Source of the DNA: AM-2324 sp042091035
Lineage (GTDB): Bacteria > Bacteroidota > Bacteroidia > Chitinophagales > Saprospiraceae
Assembly: GCA_042091035.1 (NCBI GenBank)
Contig: JBELIG010000023.1
Coordinates: 1 to 24,402 of the forward strand
Length of the DNA: 24,402 nucleotides
Direction: 5' to 3'
This document shows, piece after piece, positions 7,747 through 15,677 of this stretch. Each line of letters starts with the position of its first letter. The first letter of the stretch is position 1. The notes under the pieces were generated by a model, which was given only the letters and a program-made list of their open reading frames with translations, was not told where the DNA came from and did not search any database. A program made the position numbers and the translations under genes.

Positions 7747-10408
7747 GGAAGCCAAATTCAAGAATTTTATCAATAAAATTGTAAGGTTTATACCCATTTA
7801 TAGCAGCCTGATGAAAGATGCAAGTGGCTGGTGTCATTCCCGGAAGTGAATTGACTTCAATGATAATGGTCTCCGCCCGGTTGTCATCAAAGATCCGGAC
7901 AAAGGCGTCGATACGCGCATATCCTTGAACATTTAGCACCTCAGCTGCTTTTTGTAGTGTATGTTTCACCTGTTCTGCAATATAAGAATATTCATTAGGA
8001 TTCTTTGAATATCTAGCCGGAGTAATATTTTGACCTTCTCCAGCTAAGAATTTTTCCTGTAAAGAAAGAATCTCTCCACTTGCAAGTGCCTCAGAGGGTT
8101 CAAACATTTCGTATTTCACTTCGCCTGAATGTTCTTTGGTAAGAAAACCTCCTGTAATCTCAAGAAAGTGTTTTGCGCCTTCTTGCTGGATTAATTTTTC
8201 AAAGAGAATTTCAGTCTTGATAGGAAACTCCTCTTTTTCATCAAGATCAAGTATCGAACGTTGTTCTTTACCGAAGGTATTATCTGAGCGGAACATAAGC
8301 TCTGTGAATGCAAGAAGTTGACTTTGATTCTTGATAAGCTTTACTGCTGAAGAGCAACCGTCATCCACTGGCTTAGCGATAAACGGATAGGCCATTTGTG
8401 ATTCTACCTGTTGTGCAAATTCAGATCTATTTGTCTCAAAGGCATCTTTAGAAAGTAGCAATTGATCTGTTACTGAAAAGCCGTGATCTTTAAGCTTTTG
8501 AAGCGTGTTGAATTTGTTTATAGTAACGGAGGAAGCCTCTGCCGAACAACCATTATAGGGTAGACCGATTCTGTCCAATCTTGCTTGAACTTCTCCATCT
8601 TCTCCAGGTCTCCCATGGAGTGCTATAAATGCAGCAGCTACATTTTCTTTAAGGGATTCGTAAGTGATTTCAACTGCATCGAATATAGTATCGGCTCCAG
8701 AATATGTCTCGGTCATCTGAAGTAGATTAGACTTGATTTCATCAATCACTGGATGATGTACATTCTTTAGGATCTTATCTCTAATGTCATCAGCATTATC
8801 CTTTAATAATAGATTTATAGGAATCTGGAATAATCTATGGCTATCTCCATCTTTCATTACAAAGACAGGTACTGGGCTATATTTTTCTGAACTTGCAAGT
8901 TTTTCAAAAATATTTCTTCCAGATTCTACAGAGATGTGTCTCTCAAAGGAGTATCCTCCTAAAAGCACTGCAATTTTTGTTTTTGAAGCTGCTTTATGCT
9001 TCTGATTTTGCATCTGCTCTTTGAGTTGCTTATAAAGAACTCCTGCCTTGTTTTTCCTGACAGAATCCTTTATTCTTTCCATCAAGGATACACGAATGAT
9101 AAACGTTAAAAACTGCGAAGGGTTCAGACCAATTTCAGCAGCTTGGTGGAAGAAGAACGAGGAAGGTAACATACCTGATGTTGTATTCGGGTCGTTAAGG
9201 AAAATGCTTCCATTAGGACTTATAAATCCGTCAATTCTTGCATAGGTATGAAATTGTAAGTATTCGAATAGACGAACACATTCATTCATTATGTTTCGGA
9301 TGTCCTCGTGCTTATCTAAGTTTATAGGTGTGAGCTTTCTTGAAAGCCCAGGCATATATTTTGAGCGATAATCGAATAACTCACCTCCTTTTACAATCTC
9401 AGTAGGCGGCAAGGCTGCTGCACCGCCGTCTTCTTTTCTAACCACGATACAGGAGAATTCTTTTCCTTCTATAAAGGACTCAAGAATCACCTTCTGTTCA
9501 TTAGACCATGCTTCTAATAGTATCTTTTCTGAGCCAGCTTCAAACGACTCGTTCAGAGTGTTTAAAAGTTGTTCTGGGTGGTATATTGTTTTATTGAGAA
9601 CATCCATTGGGAAGCCTAGGCCATCCCGGATATCTGCCATATTTCTTAGGTATTCAATCTGCTTTGCTTGACTCATACCTAGCCATTGTTCCCGGTAAAC
9701 CCATTGCCTGAAAAAAGCGAGGTCAACAGCATCAACAAAATCTTGAAAGTCGGTATCGCTTTTTAGTATACTTACACCAATGGAAGAACCCTGCTTTGCA
9801 GGTCGTATAACTATGGGGTATTTAATATCAGATTTGGCATTTTCAAAAATTGCTTTGTGATCTGCATCCAGCCAATATTCACGATCCAACTCTATAATGT
9901 TTGGACAATTGAACTGGGCTACTTCCATCATTTTTTTCTGAAATCCCTTATCTATACCAATAGAGCAGGCTCTAATTCCAGATCCAGAGTAAGGGATGTC
10001 AAAAGCTTCGAGCATACCTTGTATTTGGCCGTCTTCTCCAAATTCTCCGTGTAGAGCAAGAAAGGCAAAATCTATATGATCATTAAGCTGATCCCAAGCA
10101 ATTGTTTTACCAACAGAAGATCTTAGATCCTGGAGTTCACGTTCACTTAGGTGGTTTAGGCTTTCCAAATACACTTGGAATTGATGCTCCGTTTCAGGAA
10201 GGTATTCTACCGGAGGAAAGAAGTCTCTTATAGTACCTTTATAAATGAAGGACCAGTCCAATTCGATAAGGCATCCAAAGCTATCCACAAAGATGGGTAT
10301 AGGTTCGAAAAGTGATTTATCGAGGTTGTCATATACTGTTCTTCCTCCTGCAAAAGAGATTTCCCGCTCACGGGATGGACCTCCAAAAAATATGCCGACT
10401 TTAATCAT
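7715..10408 (-). CDS. ddl: Tandem D-alanine-D-alanine ligase (two Ddl units in one chain)
   Basis: D-Ala-D-Ala ligase joins two D-alanines using ATP to feed UDP-MurNAc-pentapeptide synthesis in the cytoplasm. A normal Ddl is about 300-370 residues; this chain is 897 because it holds two units. Unit 1 (about 1-450): GGPSREREIS (9-18), LALHGEFGEDG (117-127), RPAKQGSSIGV (202-212), omega-loop FDYRSKY (345-351) and LNDPNTTSGM (404-413), with a roughly 70-residue insertion near 230-305. Unit 2 (about 477-890): GGYSFERHIS (484-493), IALHGRPGEDG (595-605), KPVDDGCSSAV (679-689), EKFLAGEGQNITPA (785-798) and EVNSLPGMTPAT (851-862). Unit 1 has DPN where the metal-binding EVN is expected; unit 2 has Phe where the omega-loop Tyr is expected. 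A Lys-rich linker (450-477) joins them. The gene overlaps the PASTA gene downstream. A weak -7 match (TACCTTAG, minus strand, 10448-10441) lies upstream. Confidence 0.92.
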   Translation of the reverse strand: MIKVGIFFGGPSREREISFAGGRTVYDNLDKSLFEPIPIFVDSFGCLIELDWSFIYKGTIRDFFPPVEYLPETEHQFQVYLESLNHLSERELQDLRSSVGKTIAWDQLNDHIDFAFLALHGEFGEDGQIQGMLEAFDIPYSGSGIRACSIGIDKGFQKKMMEVAQFNCPNIIELDREYWLDADHKAIFENAKSDIKYPIVIRPAKQGSSIGVSILKSDTDFQDFVDAVDLAFFRQWVYREQWLGMSQAKQIEYLRNMADIRDGLGFPMDVLNKTIYHPEQLLNTLNESFEAGSEKILLEAWSNEQKVILESFIEGKEFSCIVVRKEDGGAAALPPTEIVKGGELFDYRSKYMPGLSRKLTPINLDKHEDIRNIMNECVRLFEYLQFHTYARIDGFISPNGSIFLNDPNTTSGMLPSSFFFHQAAEIGLNPSQFLTFIIRVSLMERIKDSVRKNKAGVLYKQLKEQMQNQKHKAASKTKIAVLLGGYSFERHISVESGRNIFEKLASSEKYSPVPVFVMKDGDSHRLFQIPINLLLKDNADDIRDKILKNVHHPVIDEIKSNLLQMTETYSGADTIFDAVEITYESLKENVAAAFIALHGRPGEDGEVQARLDRIGLPYNGCSAEASSVTINKFNTLQKLKDHGFSVTDQLLLSKDAFETNRSEFAQQVESQMAYPFIAKPVDDGCSSAVKLIKNQSQLLAFTELMFRSDNTFGKEQRSILDLDEKEEFPIKTEILFEKLIQQEGAKHFLEITGGFLTKEHSGEVKYEMFEPSEALASGEILSLQEKFLAGEGQNITPARYSKNPNEYSYIAEQVKHTLQKAAEVLNVQGYARIDAFVRIFDDNRAETIIIEVNSLPGMTPATCIFHQAAINGYKPYNFIDKILEFGFHARANKTLVE

Positions 10409-10592
10409 AAAATATAAGACCAGATTATATCAATAGAATACTAAGGTAGTTATTTTATTATAATCAATTTGTTGTTTTTTAAGTTCAATAAATGAGCGTC
10501 TGAAATGCTTTTAGGCTTTGGAAATAGTTATCAGTAATTTGCAGGATTATATGTTTCAGGATTTATGATTTTCTTTTTTGTAATTTCCCAAC

Positions 10593-11903
10593 ATGGTTCA
10601 GTCAAAACAAATAAATAAGGAATTATTACGCTTAGCGATTCCAAATATTTTAAGTAATATTTCAGTACCCCTTTTATCGTCCGTAGATACAGCACTCATG
10701 GGCCATGAATCAATAAAGCATCTTGGGGCTGTTGGTATAGGGGCTATGATCTTTAACTTTCTATATTGGAATTTTGGCTTTTTAAGAATGGGAACAACAG
10801 GTTTTACTGCTCAAGCCTTTGGGGCGAAGGATCGCACAGAAGAAATAAGCACTTTATTTCGAGCGGCCTTCCTTGCTTTGTTGATTTCTTTTCTTTTGGT
10901 TTTATTTAGTGGTGTTCTTGGAGGCTTGGCGATGGATCTGATGTATGTTCAAACAGAACAGATAGATTTGGTCTTTCGTTACTTTTCTATACGGATACTA
11001 GCAGCACCTGCTTCCTTGCTCCTGTTTGTATTTTTTGGATGGTATTTTGGGATGCAGAATTCTATTTTTCCTTTGATAATAACTATTACGCTAAATATCG
11101 TAAACATTTTATTGAGTTTTCTTTTAGTAAAGCAGTATGGATGGGGTATAGAAGGGGTTGCATGGGGGACAGTTATTGCCCAGTATACTGGATTGGTAAT
11201 GGCACTAGTATTGTTTTTTATAAAGTATCGAACTCATCTAGGATTTTTGAACTTAGCTTACCTTAAAAGGGTGGACAAACTTGTATCATTCTTGAGGATA
11301 AATGGAGATATTTTTATACGTACATTTTGTTTGACTTTTGTATTTGGATTTTTCTATGCACAATCTTCAAAAATGCAGGCAAATACCTTAGAGATAAACA
11401 CAATTCTCATGCAGTTTTTGAATTGGATGTCTTATGGTGTTGATGGATTTGCCTACGCTGCTGAGAGTATAGTAGGAAAATATTTAGGTGCAGAAAATAA
11501 GAAAAAGTTAAAGCTAGCTGTTCGTCAATCTTTTAAGTGGGGGATGGGTTTTGCCTTTCTTTATGCTTTGGTTTATGGACTTTTTGGAACAAGTATTTTA
11601 CAGATCTTCACCAATGAAGAGGTGCTTATTCAAGCAAGTCTAGCATATCTATCTTGGATGGTGATATTTCCAATATTAGGCACTCCTTGTTATATATGGG
11701 ATGGCATATTTGTTGGTCTCGCTGCATCTAAGGAAATGCGAAATGGTATGTTTATTTCTTTACTTGTATTTCTTGCTGTATTCTATGCTGTTCAATCTAC
11801 CTATGGAAACCATGGTCTTTGGTTTGCTCTATGTGTTTTCTTGGTAGTTAGAGCTCTTATTCTTTGGCGATATTATGTTAGAGGAACTTTTGAAAGGGTA
11901 TAA
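10593..11903 (+). CDS. MATE-family efflux transporter, DinF-like
   Basis: A 436-residue inner-membrane protein with about twelve hydrophobic segments, the length and topology of MATE (multidrug and toxic compound extrusion) exporters, which expel organic cations or oxidised compounds in exchange for Na+ or H+. The N-terminus (LLRLAIPNILSNISVPLLSS, then VDTALMGH, and FLRMGTTGFTAQAFGAKD) closely follows the DinF branch of the family. Asp32 in the first segment corresponds to the conserved ion-coupling Asp of that branch. The second bundle begins around IFIRTFCLTF. It is divergent from ddl with 184 bases between, and converges on the metalloprotease gene. Substrate cannot be inferred. Confidence 0.9.
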   Translation: MVQSKQINKELLRLAIPNILSNISVPLLSSVDTALMGHESIKHLGAVGIGAMIFNFLYWNFGFLRMGTTGFTAQAFGAKDRTEEISTLFRAAFLALLISFLLVLFSGVLGGLAMDLMYVQTEQIDLVFRYFSIRILAAPASLLLFVFFGWYFGMQNSIFPLIITITLNIVNILLSFLLVKQYGWGIEGVAWGTVIAQYTGLVMALVLFFIKYRTHLGFLNLAYLKRVDKLVSFLRINGDIFIRTFCLTFVFGFFYAQSSKMQANTLEINTILMQFLNWMSYGVDGFAYAAESIVGKYLGAENKKKLKLAVRQSFKWGMGFAFLYALVYGLFGTSILQIFTNEEVLIQASLAYLSWMVIFPILGTPCYIWDGIFVGLAASKEMRNGMFISLLVFLAVFYAVQSTYGNHGLWFALCVFLVVRALILWRYYVRGTFERV

Positions 11904-11936
11904 AAAAAGGAGCCTTGAAAAAGGCTCCTTTTTTTT
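11902..11936. terminator. Bidirectional Rho-independent terminator
   Basis: AAGGAGCCTT (11907-11916) and AAGGCTCCTT (11921-11930) form a perfect 10-bp stem with a GAAA tetraloop, flanked by A7 on the left and T8 on the right. It overlaps the TAA of the MATE gene (11901-11903) and ends one base before the stop of the convergent metalloprotease gene (11938-11940), so it serves both. Confidence 0.94.
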
Positions 11937-11937
11937 A

Positions 11938-14900
11938 TTATTTACTGATAACAATTCGCTTTGTTTCAGTTTGTTGTTTGCCAACCAATTGAATTGAATA
12001 CACACCTGCTGGTAGGTGATTTAGATCAATTGATTTACTGATCAGATTAGTTTGGATGCCTTCACTATAAATTAGGGCACCTTTAACATCTGTAATTTTT
12101 ATCTGACTTAGATCAGTTGTCCATTTTCCAGAAAGACCAACGGTGATAGTACCGTTTGATGGGTTTGGATAAACCAACCAATCAGAGTCATCTTCTATGA
12201 TTTCGTTAGTTGCTGTTGGAGCATTTGGATCTAGTTCAATGATTACTGTTGTTTCTTGAAGTAGTCCTCCATTACCGTCAGTTACAATAAACTTAAAGCT
12301 ATCATTTTGTCCATCACCACTGTGGAAATATTCAACGTGATTTAGGTCAATAGAAATTTGCTTAAAGATACCACCCAAAGGAACTGCATTACCAGACCAG
12401 TGAACTTCACCATGTTTTGGCGCTTCTGTGATCGTGAATATAAGTTCATCCGCTGTATTATCTTCATCAGCTACTGCAAGCACATCGTTTTCGATCCAAC
12501 GACCTTCTCCGTCTCTTACTTTAAGGATTTCATTGTTTACGATGTATGGATTGTTTGGAATCAATTCTCCACAAGATTCTAGTTCCCAGTTAGTGATCTT
12601 ACCGCCTATTCCTTCTTCATCGATAACAGTAACTACCAATTCCCATATTCCTATTAGGTCTTCGCCATCAAAATCAGACAAACTTCCTACAGGTTGAACT
12701 AGATCACCTGTATTTGCTGGACATGGAATATCAGTCAAGGATTCATCATCGAAACTTAATTTCATACTTGTTAGAATACAAGTTCCGTCATGAAGCATTA
12801 CCTCAGTACCTTGAGGAGAACGCACTGAAATTTGGATATCCTTTAACTTATCATGCGATACATCAAGGTTAGCAATATTAATATCCGTTATCAAAGAATT
12901 ATCAACTGCTGCCAGCTCAGATGTTACCGATCCTCCCACTGGAAGTTGTGGACTGATGTTTTTTGGAAGTCCATTTGGCTCAAAGGTCTTACAGCTTTCT
13001 GTAAATGTTTGATACAAAAATGGTCCTACCCATTCTCCTTTACCACATACATCTGCATTGGCTCTTACTCTCCAGAAGTAGACAGTACCTTTATTTAGTG
13101 GTTCATCAGAATCAAAGAAGCTATCTGTTAAGCCTGATTCTTCTTCAATGATCGTTGCTGGTGCAAAACTAGGATTATCTGCGATTTGAATGTCGTAGTT
13201 AATAGCGTTAGGAATTTCTACCCAGTTGTAAGACGTTGCCAGTGGTTGTTGTGTAATCTGATTTGCAGGTCCAAGTAATTCAAGTGCAGAAAAGTCTGCA
13301 TTTTCTGTTTCAACGAAAATAGATTGATAAAAGGTATCATTCTCAATAATACCTCTAATCTCTAATTCTGTATATGCATTTGGATAGTCATCGTCAAAAG
13401 TAACATTTAAACCTAGATCATCACCAACTGCCATTGAATTGGTTTCCCATGAAAGATTCATGCCTGCAGGTACAGTACTTACAACCTCAAGATCTACAGA
13501 ATTATCAAAGCCATTGTATCCAGCAAAATTAAAACTATAGTCTAGGTCAGCTGGTAAACAGGCAAATTGATAACTACTTGAGTTGATGTAAAAACCGTAG
13601 TATGGTGTATCAGGTTTTGTTACTGTGATATTGGAGTTGGAAATATCAAAGAAGATATTATCCGATGCTTTTATCTTTATACGACCTGCAAATGTGGAAA
13701 TATCTGGCATAAATAAAGTGTGCTCTCCGTCATTAGGGACGTCTGCAGCAAGTAAAATATCAAAATCAAATCCTGAATTTGTTGATAGGTAAATATCAAC
13801 ACTGTTACAGTTTACAGGAGCATTGAATGAGTTTGCTGGATCCCATTTAATGTTCACTTGATTTCCACCTTCAATAACATCGCCAGAAGCAGAAGGGAAG
13901 GTTACAGAAAAAGGACCTGCATTGCTTGCTACATCAAAGGTAACAAGGGCAGCATTCCAACCTCCAGATTCAAGGTTGTTATCTCGAACAGTACATTTGA
14001 AATTCATTTCTCTACCTACTGTTGGAAGTCGTTCTCCATTATTACTTTGGTTCTGAAGAATTGTATTTAGAGATGGAAAGCTTCTAAGGTTATCGGTAGT
14101 TGGTGTCCTTGACATGAATAAAGGGATGGTAACATCAGGGTTTTGAGGCGCGTTAATACTCACCACTGGTCCTAAATCATATTGTTCCCAACAATAAGTC
14201 AAATCATCACCATCCTCATCCGTTCCAAATGCCTCTAATTCGAATGCAGTAGATTTTGGAATAAAGAAACCTTCACCGTGATTATGTGTTACTTCTGGTC
14301 TCTTATTATCCACTTGAATAACGTCCGGACAAGTATTACCTGTTGATTGCTCACTGTATTGTCTAACTTGTTCAAGTGATTTTACATGATAGTATGTGTT
14401 GTTCTGTCCAAATCCAAGCGAAATGTTTTCTGCACCACATGATCCAAGGTAGGACATAATTGTAGATCCTGAACCTGGCTCATATGCTGAACCTGAAGCT
14501 AGCTGGCCTTCAATACCGGGGCAATTTCCCCAAGTATGACCTGCTGAAAACTGGTGATCGATCTCATGTGCCATTACATTATATACAATGTTCGTCATGT
14601 TGGCATAGTGACAAGTAACACCTCTTCCTTTATTTGGAGCATTACATGCTGTTCCACTTACAACACCACCTACATCGGTACAAGCCATAGTAAATACATG
14701 ACCGATATCAAAGTTGTTATTTCCTATTACCTGATTTAGGTAGTTCTGATTTTGCTGTAGTAATTGTCCTCCCACATTTGAATTCTGGAAGAAATCAGTG
14801 TTAGGATCTAGATTGATTAAAAGGTCATTGCTTTCAATCATCTCAAACTTCATAGATTGTTCTGGCTGAAGTACACCATTCAATAGTGTAAGTGCCTGAA

Positions 14901-15600
14901 CAAAAGATGCCATAACTGCTGCTTCAGTGCCGCCTTTAGCAGTTCCGTACTCTCCCGTACAAGCTAAAGCAAGTTCATATATCCTAAGTTCAGCTACATC
15001 TGCCTGAGGAGCCATTATAGAACTATTTGAAAAGTCAGGTTGTATATCTTCTTCTATGGATGATGGGTCGAAACCACATGCCATTGGTGGAGATAGTTGG
15101 CTGTAGGCTTGATGATCCATTTGGTTGAAGTAATAAGTTTGGTGTATCCCTGAACCATCTTCTGGTAAGTCAATTATGGATAGACCATCTTCATTATTTA
15201 TTGATGCGACGACGCCGAAAGGCGTTACACTTAAGTATAATAGACCTTTTTTGCCATTTATTCCGAACCCTCTATATGACTTAAGCTCCGGAAATTTGGC
15301 AGCAAGATTAGGGTGCATAACAGGTGATTCAACCAATTGGAAGAATTGGTTTGATCCATTAGGCAATGGAAGATTTACAACGGTTGAGGATGTCTTAGCA
15401 GCTGTAGTGAATTCCATTGGGGCATCACTTGCAGCAATTTGTAGAGCTTGGATATCAATAGTAAGATACCTTGGTTCTTCAATTAATAATGCTGTGTTGT
15501 CGATTGGTTTTTGATCGCTATCCTTCCATATCGTTGTGTTTTGGGCTTTCGCAAAACCGATTGAAAGAGATAAGATCAGAGAGCAAATAAAATATTTCAT
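11938..15600 (-). CDS. T9SS-exported reprolysin-like (M12B-type) metalloprotease with P-domain
   Basis: A 1220-residue exported zinc protease. Signal peptide 1-20 (ending FAKAQ), propeptide-like region about 21-200, catalytic domain about 203-425 starting at ELRIYELALACTGEY. The zinc site is HEIDHQFSAGH (His345, Glu346, His349, His355), with a Met-turn candidate IMSY at 381-384. Bacteroidota relatives usually read HExGHxFGAxH, so Asp348 and Ser352 replace two glycines. Then follow Ig/FN3-like regions (FN3 about 774-866), a proprotein-convertase P-domain (about 878-1010, ISVRSPQGTEVMLHDGT, LIGIWELVVTV), a cadherin-like repeat (about 1020-1124) and a T9SS type A sorting domain (1141-1220, LVYPNPSNGTITV ... 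LPAGVYSIQL). The expected location is the cell surface or medium, and the expected role is protein degradation. It lies 77 bases downstream of the large barrel gene. Confidence 0.9.
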   Translation of the reverse strand: MKYFICSLILSLSIGFAKAQNTTIWKDSDQKPIDNTALLIEEPRYLTIDIQALQIAASDAPMEFTTAAKTSSTVVNLPLPNGSNQFFQLVESPVMHPNLAAKFPELKSYRGFGINGKKGLLYLSVTPFGVVASINNEDGLSIIDLPEDGSGIHQTYYFNQMDHQAYSQLSPPMACGFDPSSIEEDIQPDFSNSSIMAPQADVAELRIYELALACTGEYGTAKGGTEAAVMASFVQALTLLNGVLQPEQSMKFEMIESNDLLINLDPNTDFFQNSNVGGQLLQQNQNYLNQVIGNNNFDIGHVFTMACTDVGGVVSGTACNAPNKGRGVTCHYANMTNIVYNVMAHEIDHQFSAGHTWGNCPGIEGQLASGSAYEPGSGSTIMSYLGSCGAENISLGFGQNNTYYHVKSLEQVRQYSEQSTGNTCPDVIQVDNKRPEVTHNHGEGFFIPKSTAFELEAFGTDEDGDDLTYCWEQYDLGPVVSINAPQNPDVTIPLFMSRTPTTDNLRSFPSLNTILQNQSNNGERLPTVGREMNFKCTVRDNNLESGGWNAALVTFDVASNAGPFSVTFPSASGDVIEGGNQVNIKWDPANSFNAPVNCNSVDIYLSTNSGFDFDILLAADVPNDGEHTLFMPDISTFAGRIKIKASDNIFFDISNSNITVTKPDTPYYGFYINSSSYQFACLPADLDYSFNFAGYNGFDNSVDLEVVSTVPAGMNLSWETNSMAVGDDLGLNVTFDDDYPNAYTELEIRGIIENDTFYQSIFVETENADFSALELLGPANQITQQPLATSYNWVEIPNAINYDIQIADNPSFAPATIIEEESGLTDSFFDSDEPLNKGTVYFWRVRANADVCGKGEWVGPFLYQTFTESCKTFEPNGLPKNISPQLPVGGSVTSELAAVDNSLITDINIANLDVSHDKLKDIQISVRSPQGTEVMLHDGTCILTSMKLSFDDESLTDIPCPANTGDLVQPVGSLSDFDGEDLIGIWELVVTVIDEEGIGGKITNWELESCGELIPNNPYIVNNEILKVRDGEGRWIENDVLAVADEDNTADELIFTITEAPKHGEVHWSGNAVPLGGIFKQISIDLNHVEYFHSGDGQNDSFKFIVTDGNGGLLQETTVIIELDPNAPTATNEIIEDDSDWLVYPNPSNGTITVGLSGKWTTDLSQIKITDVKGALIYSEGIQTNLISKSIDLNHLPAGVYSIQLVGKQQTETKRIVISK

Positions 15601-15635
15601 CGTATAAGTTTTAACTATCAGGACAGTTGTTTGGA

Positions 15636-15643
15636 CAAAAATA
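15636..15643 (-). promoter_or_regulatory. Candidate -7 promoter element for the metalloprotease gene
   Basis: Minus-strand TATTTTTG is an exact TAnnTTTG match 36 bases upstream of the protease ATG. No TTTG-like -33 element was found 19 to 21 bases further upstream, so the call rests on one element only. Confidence 0.35.
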
Positions 15644-15677
15644 GAGAATCAATCGTTTATTTTTTGTAAGAAAATGG

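Noticed and set aside
3904..10408. A defence or toxin system built from the helicase, rhodanese and neighbouring unknown proteins
   Set aside because: The helicase lies on the other strand behind a strong terminator, and the unknown proteins carry signal peptides and T9SS tags. Nothing links them to anti-phage function.
11039..11266. 75-codon open frame inside the MATE gene
   Set aside because: It is a shadow of the well-supported MATE frame and shows no domain or start signal.
15176..15514. 112-codon open frame opposite the protease N-terminus
   Set aside because: It is antisense to a signal peptide and propeptide region that read well on the minus strand; no domain is recognised.
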